Shown in pieces: positions 23,453 to 31,993 of a DNA stretch of 53,185 nucleotides (position 1 is the stretch's first letter; each line of letters starts with the position of its first letter). A program made the position numbers and the translations under genes. Origin of the DNA: Acidimicrobiaceae bacterium (GTDB taxonomy: Bacteria > Actinomycetota > Acidimicrobiia > Acidimicrobiales > Aldehydirespiratoraceae); assembly GCA_016845585.1 (NCBI GenBank), contig JAERSO010000080.1:1-53185 (forward strand), given 5' to 3'. The notes under the pieces were generated by a model, which was not told the DNA's origin, searched no databases, and saw only the letters and a list, made by a program, of their open reading frames with translations.

Positions 23453-23911
23453 ATGCCTGGCATCGGCGTCGACGAATTCCTCCTCTTCTGTGACCGCACC
23501 ATCGATGGATTGATCGACGCTGTCGCCCGGCTCGACGACGACACGGTCAACCAGCCACCGTTCGACGGCGCGAGCTCTGCCGCCCAGCTGACCATCCACG
23601 CCCTCGCCGCCGCGACCTACTGGTGCGAGCACGAGGTGGCCGGCCACCCCACCAACCGCGATCGCGACAGTGAGTTCACCGCGTCCGCCACAGTCACCGA
23701 ACTCCGACAACGTTGTGCCGACACCAAGGCCGCGCTCCGGTCACTCGGCCCCGAACTGGAGTCGGCCACCGAAGTGCGGGGTCCTTCCCGAACCCAGAAA
23801 CCGCTCGGCCAGCCATGGACGACCGGCGCGTGCCTCATCCATGCCTACGAGGAGCTCGCGCAACATCTCGGCCATGTCGAGATGACCGTCGACGTGCTTA
23901 TCAACAGCTGA
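23453..23911 (+). CDS. DinB-like/mycothiol-type maleylpyruvate isomerase-fold protein
   Basis: 152 residues from the ATG at 23453. A four-helix protein: VDEFLLFCDRTIDGLIDAVARLDDDTVN, SAAQLTIHALAAATYWCEHEV with the first metal His, and LIHAYEELAQHLGHVEMTVDVL with the two C-terminal His residues of the DinB metal site. Such proteins in actinobacteria are mycothiol-dependent isomerases or transferases, many uncharacterised. Confidence 0.75.
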   Translation: MPGIGVDEFLLFCDRTIDGLIDAVARLDDDTVNQPPFDGASSAAQLTIHALAAATYWCEHEVAGHPTNRDRDSEFTASATVTELRQRCADTKAALRSLGPELESATEVRGPSRTQKPLGQPWTTGACLIHAYEELAQHLGHVEMTVDVLINS

Positions 23912-23939
23912 CCCAGCGCGGGCGACCTACGCTGGCGCC

Positions 23940-24380
23940 ATGTCGTACCAGATCCTGGTCCTCAACGGCCCCAACCTGAACCTGCTCGGCACCCGCGAGC
24001 CCGAGGTCTACGGGACCGACACGCTCGACGACATCGTCGGCGACCTCCGCACCCTGGCCGAGGCGCGCGGCGTCGACCTCCGCGACACACAGTCGAACAG
24101 CGAGGGTTCGCTCATCGATGCCCTGCATCACGCACGTGGCTGGGCCGACGGCGTGATCTTCAACCCCGGTGCCTACACGCACTACTCGATCGCCCTGCGT
24201 GACGCGATCAGCGCGTGCGGCCTCCCCGTCGTCGAGACCCACCTCTCCAACGTTCACGCCCGCGAGGAGTTTCGACACACGTCGGTGCTCTCGGCCGTCT
24301 GCCTCGGCGTCGTCGGCGGCTTCGGTCGCCACAGCTACGCCGCAGCACTCGAGGCGCTCCTTCGGCACCTCGAGGGCTGA
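23940..24380 (+). CDS. aroQ: 3-dehydroquinate dehydratase, type II
   Basis: 146 residues, the expected length. Catalyses dehydration of 3-dehydroquinate to 3-dehydroshikimate in the shikimate pathway; forms dodecamers. Hallmarks: LNGPNLNLLGTREPEVYG with the catalytic Tyr, FNPGAYTHYSIALRDAI with Asn and the proton-donor His region, and VETHLSNVHAREEFR. No other aro genes are adjacent. Start ATG at 23940. Confidence 0.95.
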   Translation: MSYQILVLNGPNLNLLGTREPEVYGTDTLDDIVGDLRTLAEARGVDLRDTQSNSEGSLIDALHHARGWADGVIFNPGAYTHYSIALRDAISACGLPVVETHLSNVHAREEFRHTSVLSAVCLGVVGGFGRHSYAAALEALLRHLEG

Positions 24381-24535
24381 CTGGGCCCGCCGACCAGGCC
24401 ACGCTGTGACCTTCGACGCCTGAACTGGTCCCTACGGCCCATACGCGGGACGAATGGCTCTACCTGGGCCATTTCGGGCGCCTTCTGGCTGGAATGGGTT
24501 CAAATCGTCCTTCGTCGCGCCGAACACGAAAAGCG

Positions 24536-25240
24536 ATGGCGACATCATTGACACCCCCCAATCCACGGACCATTTCGCGCCGGACCATGGTCAAGACCAG
24601 CGCCGCTGCCGGCGCTGGACTCTGGGTCGCCCCTTCGGTCTTCACCTTCGACCGGGCAGCCGCGGCAATCGGATCCTGTGGCACGAAACCGCTGCAGGTC
24701 GACATGTCGACCTGGGCGGGGAACCTCATGCCCACCTCGCCCAGCAGCTTCTTCGCGAACGATGGCACCGAGATCTGGATGTCGATCGACGACAGCGACG
24801 GCGTCCAGGACGGCTACTGGCGGGTGCGCGCCCACAGCGGAACGCTCAATGGTCGCGATCATCCGGTGATCACCGGCATGTCCAACGCCACCAGTGGCGA
24901 TGCCGTGACGGTAACGTTCACGTTCGACACGCCTGTCCAGCTGAGCTTCTTCCTGGTCGACGTCGACGCCCACAGCACCCGCTGGGAGGACAAGGTTTCC
25001 GTGATCGGTCGGCTGAGCCCGAGCGCCACCGACATCGACCCCGATTCGATGACGACGGGAACCGCCAACACGCAGATCTCCTCGAACACGGTGCGCGGTG
25101 ACTTCTTGTCGAACACCTCGAACAGCAATGTCGAGGTCGATTTCCAGACCCCGATCGACACGCTGATCATCAGCCACTTCGACGACACCAGCCGCACGTC
25201 GTTCCAGTGGATCGGAATCCACGACTTCCACTGGTGCTAG
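24536..25240 (+). CDS. Tat-exported protein of unknown function
   Basis: About 234 residues from the ATG at 24536 (an ATG at 24494 is the alternative). The N-terminal region contains SRRTMVKTSAAAGAGLWVA, a twin-arginine signal peptide. The mature part is beta-rich with repeated Asp/Thr/Asn (VTVTFTFDTPVQLSFFLVDVDAH, VEVDFQTPIDTLIISHFDD), like a jelly-roll or PEP-C-terminal-type extracellular domain. It ends in a single Cys. No enzyme motif seen. Convergent with the membrane-protein gene at 25241. Confidence 0.75.
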   Translation: MATSLTPPNPRTISRRTMVKTSAAAGAGLWVAPSVFTFDRAAAAIGSCGTKPLQVDMSTWAGNLMPTSPSSFFANDGTEIWMSIDDSDGVQDGYWRVRAHSGTLNGRDHPVITGMSNATSGDAVTVTFTFDTPVQLSFFLVDVDAHSTRWEDKVSVIGRLSPSATDIDPDSMTTGTANTQISSNTVRGDFLSNTSNSNVEVDFQTPIDTLIISHFDDTSRTSFQWIGIHDFHWC

Positions 25241-25810
25241 CTAGCGGGTGAGGCCCCAGCGTTCGAGGGCCCGCACGACCTGCAGACCGGTTCGTCGCTC
25301 GTCGGCCGCAGCTTGGATCCGACGCAGTCGTGATCGGCCGGGGCGGACATCCCACATCGCCGCCAGGGCGATCGCGCCGCCGACGAAATAGACGATGGCC
25401 GCCGCGCTCGCAATGAAGAGACCGAAGCTGACGATGGCCGCCACCTCCGCAGCAGCGACCCGCACGAAGAACCATCGCTGGAACGACGGGACGAACACCG
25501 TCTCGCCGCTCAGATCGGGGTCGGCGACCAGCCGCGCGGCCACCAACTGCACAGACACGCTCGCGAACGCAGTGATCGTGAGGGCCACACCCTGGCTCAT
25601 GGCCCCGTCGATTCCATCCGTCGACAAGATCAACACCGCCATCACGCCCATCACCAGGATGGCCCCGACGAAGAGTATCCACAGCGCCCGGATCACAACG
25701 AGCGAATTGGGAGAGTTGACGGCCCGCGACATGCCGACGAACGGAAACACCATGAGCGGGAGGGTCCGAAGGGCTGGTCCCCAGCCGGGGTCGGACCGCG
25801 CGTCGCTCAC
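25241..25810 (-). CDS. small multi-pass membrane protein, coupled to pncA
   Basis: 189 residues, GTG start at 25810 in a GTGA overlap with the nicotinamidase stop. Four hydrophobic segments are visible (about 40-64, 70-92, 115-137 and 138-155 from the start), with a basic C-terminal tail. It matches no family I know. Coupling to pncA suggests it is expressed with the NAD salvage genes, perhaps as a transporter component, but there is no direct evidence. Confidence 0.7.
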   Translation of the reverse strand: MSDARSDPGWGPALRTLPLMVFPFVGMSRAVNSPNSLVVIRALWILFVGAILVMGVMAVLILSTDGIDGAMSQGVALTITAFASVSVQLVAARLVADPDLSGETVFVPSFQRWFFVRVAAAEVAAIVSFGLFIASAAAIVYFVGGAIALAAMWDVRPGRSRLRRIQAAADERRTGLQVVRALERWGLTR

Positions 25811-26376
25811 TGAACGGTGATGCCGGCGGCGGTCATCTCCGCGATGGCGGATTCGGTCGTTTCGGGAGCCACACCGGCGCAGTGATCGAGGAGAACCCGC
25901 GTCGTGAACCCGGCGGCGTGGGCGTCGAGGGCCGTGGCGCGAACGCAGTGGTCGGTGGCGATACCGACGACATCCACCTCGCCAACCTGGCGTGCTCTCA
26001 GCCAGTCCCCGAGCAGCACCGATTCATCAGCCGCGGCGCCGCCGTCGAAGCCCGTGTAGCTGGCGGTGGTGCGACCTTTGAGAAAGACCTCGTCGACAGC
26101 GATCGTGAGTGCTTCGTGGAAGGCCGCTCCCGAGGTCTCCGTGACACAGTGCGGTGGCCAGGTGTTCACGAAGTCTGGCCCGATGTCCGGGTCGGCGAAG
26201 TGCTCTCCCGGGTCGACATGCCAGTCCTTCGTGGCGACGACGACGTCGTAGTCGCCGCGGGCATGGCCGACAAGGTCAGTGATCGACTGGGCAACGGCGG
26301 CGCCGCCGTCGACCCCCATCGAACCTCCCTCACAGAAATCGTTCTGGACATCGACGACGATCAGGGCTCGGGTCAT
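25807..26376 (-). CDS. pncA: nicotinamidase (isochorismatase family)
   Basis: 189 residues from the ATG at 26376. Hydrolyses nicotinamide to nicotinate plus ammonia. The catalytic triad is visible: Asp in ALIVVDVQNDFCEGGSM, Lys in VATKDWH, and Cys in GIATDHCVRATALDA; metal ligands Asp/His surround DWH and the PPHCV stretch (WPPHCVTETSGA). It lies 31 bases downstream of pncB, which uses the nicotinate, so the pair forms the Preiss-Handler salvage branch. Confidence 0.92.
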   Translation of the reverse strand: MTRALIVVDVQNDFCEGGSMGVDGGAAVAQSITDLVGHARGDYDVVVATKDWHVDPGEHFADPDIGPDFVNTWPPHCVTETSGAAFHEALTIAVDEVFLKGRTTASYTGFDGGAAADESVLLGDWLRARQVGEVDVVGIATDHCVRATALDAHAAGFTTRVLLDHCAGVAPETTESAIAEMTAAGITVQ

Positions 26377-26407
26377 GCGGGTGCTCCTCTTCGCCGTCGA
26401 GCGACGA

Positions 26408-27775
26408 TCAGGCGGCCCCTCCGCCGACTTGGGCGACGGGGACGGACAAGGGTTCCTCCACACCTTCCCAGATCGTGGGGATGGCGGGGGCGTGTGACGG
26501 CCACGGGGTGCGATCGATGTCCTGCAGACGGCTGCGTCGTTCGAAACTGCGCGCCCGCGCCTCGTCGGGGTTGGTGAGGTCGGCGACGATCTCGCCGTCG
26601 CGTACGAGAGCGACCTGCGGCGCCATCGTGTCGTCGGAGAGCTCGACGGGGAGAACCGACAGGATCTCCCCGGTGAACCGACCATCGAGGTCGACCGTGC
26701 GGTGGACGTCCTTGCGGCCCCCGATCGTCTTCTTGCCGGGTGACAGCTTGCCGACGGCGCGCAGCTCGCTTCCAGGATCGGTGTCGGGGGCGATGGCGAC
26801 GAGCTTGTAGACCATCGACGCCGTCGGGTGACCGGAGCCGGTGACGAGGCTGGTGCCGACGAGGTAAGCGTCGATCGGAGCGCCGGCGGATTCCAGCTCG
26901 GCCACGCGGAACTCGTCGAGGTCACTCGACACGACGATCCGGCAATCGGTGGCGCCGAGGCTGTCGAGCAGCTCGCGAGCCGCGACGGAGTCGCCGAGCA
27001 GGTCGCCCGAGTCGATTCGCACCGCGCCGATGTCGGTGCCGACGACCTCGACGGCTCGGCGGATGCCCTCCATCACGGCATAGGTGTCGACCAGATAGGT
27101 GGAGCCGACGCCGAGGGTTTCGCGCTGAGCGGCAAAGGCCGCCTCCTCGGAGTCGTGGGCGAGTACGAATGCATGGGCCGTGGTGCCGCCGGTCGGGATG
27201 CCATGACGACGGCCGGCCTCGAGGTTGGACGTCGTGTCGAAGCCGCCGACGAATCCGGCGCGAGCCGCGGCAACCGCGGACTCGGGGTCGGTGCGGCGTG
27301 AGCCGCCCTCGATGAGGAGCCGTCCGCCTGCGGCATCGGCCATGCGGGCCGCGGCGGAGGCAACAGCACAATCATGGTTGAGCACCGACAGGATCACCGT
27401 CTCGAGCACCACGCACTCAGCGAACGTGCCGGTGACGGTGATGACCGGGCTGTACGGAAAGAAAAGCTCGCCCTCCGCGTAGCCGGTGACATCGCCGCTG
27501 AATCGGTAGCGCCGCAGCCAGTCGGCCATCTCGCCTTCTTCGACGATACCCGTGGCGATCAGATGGTCGACCGTCTCGGGATCGAACCGGAACCGGCTGA
27601 GCGCGTCGAGTACCCGATCGATGCCGGCGACGACGCCGTACGCGCGCCCTGCGGGCAGGCGACGGGCGAACACCTCGAACACGGCCTGGTGATGGGCGAT
27701 CCCCGACTTCAGCGCGGACGCGACCATCGTCAGCTCGTAGTGATCCGTATGGAGGGCTGACGTGGGACGTTCCAC
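26408..27775 (-). CDS. pncB: nicotinate phosphoribosyltransferase
   Basis: 455 residues, GTG at 27775. Joins nicotinate to PRPP to give nicotinate mononucleotide, with ATP hydrolysis. Features: ALHTDHYELTMVASAL at the start, EVFARRLPAGRAYGVVAG, LLIEGGSRRT (the conserved phosphoribosyl-binding turn), AVRIDSGDLL, IVVSSDLDEF and YLVGTSLV. Forms an operon with pncA and a membrane protein. Confidence 0.95.
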   Translation of the reverse strand: MERPTSALHTDHYELTMVASALKSGIAHHQAVFEVFARRLPAGRAYGVVAGIDRVLDALSRFRFDPETVDHLIATGIVEEGEMADWLRRYRFSGDVTGYAEGELFFPYSPVITVTGTFAECVVLETVILSVLNHDCAVASAAARMADAAGGRLLIEGGSRRTDPESAVAAARAGFVGGFDTTSNLEAGRRHGIPTGGTTAHAFVLAHDSEEAAFAAQRETLGVGSTYLVDTYAVMEGIRRAVEVVGTDIGAVRIDSGDLLGDSVAARELLDSLGATDCRIVVSSDLDEFRVAELESAGAPIDAYLVGTSLVTGSGHPTASMVYKLVAIAPDTDPGSELRAVGKLSPGKKTIGGRKDVHRTVDLDGRFTGEILSVLPVELSDDTMAPQVALVRDGEIVADLTNPDEARARSFERRSRLQDIDRTPWPSHAPAIPTIWEGVEEPLSVPVAQVGGGAA

Positions 27776-27832
27776 GGCTACACGCTACCGGCGAGTGGGC
27801 GACGTGCTGGGTAGCGGGTCTACCGTGGGGCC

Positions 27833-28438
27833 ATGAGTCATGCAGAGATGTGGGACGAGCGGTACGCCGCGAGTGAACTGGTTTGGTCCGCGGGGCCGAA
27901 CATGTTCGTGGAGGAGCTGGCTCGCGACCTCGAGCCGGGGCGCATGATCGACCTCGGTGCCGGCGAAGCGCGCAACGCGATCTGGTTCGCCGAGCAGGGT
28001 TGGGATGCCACAGCCGTCGACTTCTCCGCCGTGGGCATCGACAAGGCCAACCAGATCGCCGACAGGTGTGAAGTCGACCTCACCACCGTGGTCGCCGACC
28101 TCACGACCTACGTACCCGAACCCGAGGGCTTCGACCTCGTGCTGCTCGCCTACATCCATCTGCCGACCGAACAGCGGACCACCGTCCAGGACCGGGCCAT
28201 CGCCGCGGTGGCGCCCGGCGGCCACTTCCTGCTGGTCGGCCACGACGCCACCAACCTCGAGCACGGCCACGGTGGGCCGCAATCCGCCGAGGTGCTCACC
28301 TCACCCGACGAGCTCGTGGCGAGCCTCGGCGACGACTTCGAGGTCATCCGTGCCGCAGTCGCCGATCGTCATGTCGAGACTGCTGAGGGACCGCGGGTGG
28401 CGAAGGACACCGTGGTGCTGGCTCGCCGCCTCGGCTGA
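27833..28438 (+). CDS. class I SAM-dependent methyltransferase
   Basis: 201 residues. It begins MSHAEMWDERYAASELVWSAGPN, a common start of the TehB/thiopurine-type group, then motif I MIDLGAGEARNAIWFAEQGW, ATAVDFSAVGIDKA, and post-motif regions FDLVLLAYIHLP and VAPGGHFLLVGHD. Likely methylates a small molecule; acceptor unknown. A strong terminator follows. Confidence 0.88.
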   Translation: MSHAEMWDERYAASELVWSAGPNMFVEELARDLEPGRMIDLGAGEARNAIWFAEQGWDATAVDFSAVGIDKANQIADRCEVDLTTVVADLTTYVPEPEGFDLVLLAYIHLPTEQRTTVQDRAIAAVAPGGHFLLVGHDATNLEHGHGGPQSAEVLTSPDELVASLGDDFEVIRAAVADRHVETAEGPRVAKDTVVLARRLG

Positions 28439-28439
28439 C

Positions 28440-28462
28440 GACGTCCCCGCGGGGACGTCTTT
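28440..28462 (+). terminator. rho-independent terminator after the methyltransferase
   Basis: GACGTCCCCGCGGGGACGTC (28440-28459), a perfect 20-base palindrome, followed by TTT. It lies directly after the stop of the methyltransferase gene. Confidence 0.75.
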
Positions 28463-28485
28463 CCGGCGCCATAGGCTCGGTTGCG

Positions 28486-30405
28486 ATGACGCATCCGTTC
28501 CAAATCATGCATTCGATGACCAGCGATCGCAGCGGTCTCAAGGGCAAGCAGATCAACGCCGAGACGCGCCGACGCGTCCTCGCCTTCGCCAAGCCATATC
28601 GACGGTCGATCGTCGGCTTCATCGCCACGATCATCGCCGCCACGTTCCTCGGTCTGCTCCCGCCACTCGTGATCCGCGAGATCTTCGACGTCGCCATCGT
28701 CGACGGTGACGGCGGCTACCTCAACACCTTGTTCATCGTGATGGTCGTGGCCGCGCTCGGCGAGGCCGCACTCGGGCTCGTCGAACGGTTCCTGTCCTCC
28801 AAGATCGGTGAGGGCCTGATCTTCGACCTGCGAGTGCGGCTATTCGATCACGTGCAGCGCATGCCGCTCGCGTTCTTCACCCGCACTCAGACCGGCACAC
28901 TCATCTCCCGCCTCAACAATGACGTGATCGGCGCGCAACGGGCCTTCACCGGCACACTCGGCACCGTCGTCGGCAACGTCATCACCCTCGGCGCCACGCT
29001 CATCACGATGCTGCTGCTCGAGTGGAAGCTCACCCTGCTGGCGATCGTGATCCTGCCCTTCTTCGTCCTCCCCGCCCGCCGCGTCGGGGCCGGCCTGCAG
29101 GACATCACCCGCGAGAGCATGAACCTCAACGCGTCGATGAACAACACGATGACCGAGCGCTTCAATGTGTCTGGCGCCCTGCTCGTGAAGCTGTTCGGCC
29201 GGCACAACACCGAGGCCAGCGACTTCTCCGGTCGGGCCGGTCGTGTTCGCGACATGGGCATCAAGTCGGCGATGTACAGCCGGGTGTTCCTCATGGCGCT
29301 GACGCTGGTCGGGGCCATCGGCACCGCGATCGTCTACTGGTGGGGCGGCCATCAGGTCATCGACGGCGACATCTCCCCCGGCACCCTCGTCGCGCTCGGT
29401 CTCTACACCGTGCGCATCTACATGCCGCTCACCTCGCTCTCGAACGCGAGGGTCGACATCATGACGGCCTTCGTCTCCTTCGAGCGCGTGTTCGAGGTGC
29501 TCGACACCCCCAACGCCATCGAGGACGCCGACGGGGCCGTCGATCTCGGCGCGGCCACCGGCGCACTGCGATTCAACGACGTCTCGTTCCAGTACCCCAA
29601 CCCGCCGGAGGGCACCCCAGAGTCGCTGGGCGGCGGCGAGCAGACCGGCTCGCCGACCGAAGTGCTCACCGGTATCGACCTCGCGATCGAGGCCGGCCAG
29701 ATGGTCGCGGTGGTCGGTCCGTCCGGTGCGGGCAAGACCACGCTCACCTCGCTGGTGCCGCGCCTGTACGACGTCACCTCCGGCTCGATCGAGGTCGACG
29801 GCCACGACGTGCGATCCATCACCCAGGACTCATTGCGCCAGTCGATCGGCGTCGTCAGTCAGGACCCGCACCTCTTCCACGACTCCGTCGGCGACAATCT
29901 CCGTTACGCGCGGCCGTCGGCCACCGATGACGAGCTGATCGAGGCGTGCAAGGCCGCTCGCATCCATGACGTGATCGCCGCCCTCCCCGAGGGCTACGAC
30001 ACGGTCGTCGGCGAGCGGGGCTACCGCCTGTCGGGCGGCGAGAAGCAGCGCCTCGCGATCGCTCGAATGTTGCTGAAGGACCCATGCATCGTCGTGCTCG
30101 ACGAGGCCACGTCCCACCTCGACACCGAGAACGAGGCCGCCGTGCAGGAGGCGCTCGGCGAGGCGTTGCGAGGGCGCACCTCGATGGTGATCGCCCACCG
30201 CCTGTCGACCATCACCGACGCGGACGTCATCATCGTGCTCGACGACGGCCGCATCGTCGAGCAGGGCACCCACGACGAACTCCGTCACGCCGGCGGCGTC
30301 TACGAAGACCTCTACGCCACCCTCGTCCAAGCCGAAAACACCCCGGGGTCCGACCACCGTTCTTTTCTCAACCCATCAGGGGACCCGACCGACGCAATAG
30401 CATAA
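28486..30405 (+). CDS. ABC exporter, fused permease/ATPase
   Basis: 639 residues. The N-terminal half is a six-helix ABC transmembrane domain (type I exporter fold); the C-terminal half is the ATPase with Walker A VGPSGAGKTTL, Q-loop VVSQDPHLFHDSV, signature LSGGEKQR, Walker B CIVVLDEATS and the H-loop VIAHRLST. Homodimeric or heterodimeric export of lipids, drugs or peptides is expected. Odd feature: the last about 20 codons run through a copy of the dispersed palindrome, giving an extra tail. Alternative ATG starts exist a few codons downstream. Confidence 0.93.
   Translation: MTHPFQIMHSMTSDRSGLKGKQINAETRRRVLAFAKPYRRSIVGFIATIIAATFLGLLPPLVIREIFDVAIVDGDGGYLNTLFIVMVVAALGEAALGLVERFLSSKIGEGLIFDLRVRLFDHVQRMPLAFFTRTQTGTLISRLNNDVIGAQRAFTGTLGTVVGNVITLGATLITMLLLEWKLTLLAIVILPFFVLPARRVGAGLQDITRESMNLNASMNNTMTERFNVSGALLVKLFGRHNTEASDFSGRAGRVRDMGIKSAMYSRVFLMALTLVGAIGTAIVYWWGGHQVIDGDISPGTLVALGLYTVRIYMPLTSLSNARVDIMTAFVSFERVFEVLDTPNAIEDADGAVDLGAATGALRFNDVSFQYPNPPEGTPESLGGGEQTGSPTEVLTGIDLAIEAGQMVAVVGPSGAGKTTLTSLVPRLYDVTSGSIEVDGHDVRSITQDSLRQSIGVVSQDPHLFHDSVGDNLRYARPSATDDELIEACKAARIHDVIAALPEGYDTVVGERGYRLSGGEKQRLAIARMLLKDPCIVVLDEATSHLDTENEAAVQEALGEALRGRTSMVIAHRLSTITDADVIIVLDDGRIVEQGTHDELRHAGGVYEDLYATLVQAENTPGSDHRSFLNPSGDPTDAIA
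30345..30370. repeat. dispersed palindrome, copy 3, inside the ABC gene end
   Basis: The complement contains GAGAAAAGAACGG followed by TGGTCGGACCCC. The same two blocks recur at 36158-36195. It lies within the last codons of the ABC exporter gene. Confidence 0.6.
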
Positions 30406-30432
30406 CCTTGATCGGTCGGCGAGGAGAGCCTG

Positions 30433-31182
30433 ATGGACCACGAGCGGGACACGGAACGCACGCGACGCGACGAGACCAGGTCTCGCGCCCGCGCCGAAAA
30501 CGCGTCGAAGGTCGCTCCCCGTCCGACCCGACGTCAGCCCCAGGACCTTCTCCAGCGGCTCATCGAGAGTCCCGCCACCCGAGCCCGAGATGCGGCCACC
30601 GGCCGGATCGAACGCAACGAATCACCTCCGGTGACCGGTCACGCGAACGCCGACAGCCGCATCCAGCGCATGGAGTCAGGCACGATCCAGCGCAAGAAGG
30701 GTGGTGACGGCGCAGGCGGAGGCGTGACCGCCGGCGACTATGACGCGAGCGCAACCGGCAAGGGCCGGGTCCTCGCCTGGCTCACGATGAAGCGCAAGCA
30801 CATCGACCTCTTCGGCGAGGACCAGTACGGCCACTGGTGGACCGAGATCAGTGCGCCCCCTGCCGGCGGTACCGGCGCGAGCTATGGATGGTGGCCGGCC
30901 GAACCCGTAGACCTCAAAGGAACGCTCACGGGCGTCGCCGGTGACCTGAACGGTCAAGCCATGTTCGGCGGAACGCCGACCCAGGACCCGCATCACGGCG
31001 ACACGGCGAAGGACACCTTCCACCCGAAGACCAAGACCGCCGCGTCGGACGCCGACATCTTCAGCCGGATCACCACCTTCGTCGACGGCTATTCGGGCGA
31101 GTGGCGATGGACGTTCGGCTGGGGTCAGAACTGCCACACCTTCCAACAGGACTTGATGAAGTCGGCGGGTCTGTCGAAGTGA
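30433..31182 (+). CDS. protein resembling contractile-injection-system cargo, possible Cys peptidase-like domain
   Basis: 249 residues; GAGGAG lies 7 bases before the ATG. The first about 100 residues are charged and disordered with IERN and IQR-type repeats (RIQRMESGTIQRKKGG), as seen in leader regions of DUF4157-type and other extracellular contractile-injection (eCIS) cargo. Residues about 105-249 form a globular domain with KHIDLFGEDQYGHWWTEI, SYGWWPAEPVDL, TQDPHHGDTAKDTFHP and FGWGQNCHTFQQDLM. The Asn-Cys-His stretch with upstream His residues suggests a thiol-peptidase-like fold, but I cannot confirm it. No structural genes of such a system are in the window. Coupled to the next gene (GTGA). 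Confidence 0.55.
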   Translation: MDHERDTERTRRDETRSRARAENASKVAPRPTRRQPQDLLQRLIESPATRARDAATGRIERNESPPVTGHANADSRIQRMESGTIQRKKGGDGAGGGVTAGDYDASATGKGRVLAWLTMKRKHIDLFGEDQYGHWWTEISAPPAGGTGASYGWWPAEPVDLKGTLTGVAGDLNGQAMFGGTPTQDPHHGDTAKDTFHPKTKTAASDADIFSRITTFVDGYSGEWRWTFGWGQNCHTFQQDLMKSAGLSK

Positions 31183-31499
31183 ACCTCTTCGCGTGGTTGC
31201 GTCGTTCGAAGACTGCCGCCGACCTCGCCGGCCGGCACGTCTACTACGGCGGATGGGGTGGCTATTCCCTCCCCCGCAAGCCGCAAGAACCGATCGACGA
31301 GGAGGAGGCGCTCCGCCGAACCGCGTACTACGTCGCCGACTACGACGATGACGGTCGGCTCGTCCGGTTCGACAAGTATCTCGACGGCGAGCTCGCGTGG
31401 GGCGACACCTACACCTACACCGTCGAGGGGAAGCCGTCTCAACGGATTGCCCGCAATGCCGACGGCGAGGAAACCATCACCGACCTCGAGGGCAGCTGA
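31179..31499 (+). CDS. small DUF6156-like protein coupled to the cargo-like gene
   Basis: 106 residues; the GTG at 31179 overlaps the stop of the preceding gene. Recognisable blocks are HVYYGGWGGYSLPRKPQEP, RTAYYVADYDDDGRLVRF and KYLDGELAWGDTYTYT. Beta-rich, cytoplasmic, no signal peptide. I recall this pattern as a small family of unknown function (DUF6156). Translational coupling suggests a partner, chaperone or immunity-type role for the upstream protein; inference only. Confidence 0.65.
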   Translation: MNLFAWLRRSKTAADLAGRHVYYGGWGGYSLPRKPQEPIDEEEALRRTAYYVADYDDDGRLVRFDKYLDGELAWGDTYTYTVEGKPSQRIARNADGEETITDLEGS

Positions 31500-31504
31500 T
31501 CTCC

Positions 31505-31993
31505 GTGGCGTCCGAGCGGATCGAATCGCTCCTTCTGGCCGACCATGCCGAGGTCGTGGCCGGCAAGCTCTACCTCACCGGCGGCGGATTCACCGGAGCG
31601 ACCGTCGCGGACCTCGACCAGCCGATCCGGTTCTGCATGGCGGCCATCCTTCACGTCGACCCGGGCGGCCCGGCCCGCACGATCCCGATCCATGCGATCG
31701 TGTCCGACCCGAACGGTCAGCCGATCGGCGGGTGGACACTCGACGGCGATCTCGATGCGCCCACCACCGGGGGCACCGCCGTGATCGCCGGACCCATCGA
31801 ACTGGAGCTCACCTCACCCGGCTCGCTGATGCTTCGCCTCACCTTCGGCACGGCCACGCAGGCCGTGGGGTTCCGAGTCGAACTCGATGAGGTGCCCTCG
31901 GACGCGGACGACGCCGGGCCTCCCGGGCCACTTCGCCTCCGCTTCGGTCGCCCAGTGGCACCAACTGCAGCACCACGGGCGAAGGAACGCTGA
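31505..31993 (+). CDS. DUF6941-like protein
   Basis: 162 residues; GTG at 31505, 5 bases after the preceding stop. The pattern ERIESLLLADHAEVVAGKLYLTGGGF and the later beta-strands (IPIHAIVSDPNGQPIGGW, PGSLMLRLTFGTATQAVGFRVELDEV) match a small actinobacterial family of unknown function. The natural end of the family seems to be at VELDEV; the last about 30 residues (Pro/Ala/Arg-rich) overlap the antisense end of the PASTA-protein gene and may be read-through. Confidence 0.65.
   Translation: MASERIESLLLADHAEVVAGKLYLTGGGFTGATVADLDQPIRFCMAAILHVDPGGPARTIPIHAIVSDPNGQPIGGWTLDGDLDAPTTGGTAVIAGPIELELTSPGSLMLRLTFGTATQAVGFRVELDEVPSDADDAGPPGPLRLRFGRPVAPTAAPRAKER

Noticed and set aside
28840..29805. Minus-strand frame opposite the ABC exporter
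   Set aside because: Acidic/His-rich antisense product typical of GC-rich shadow frames.
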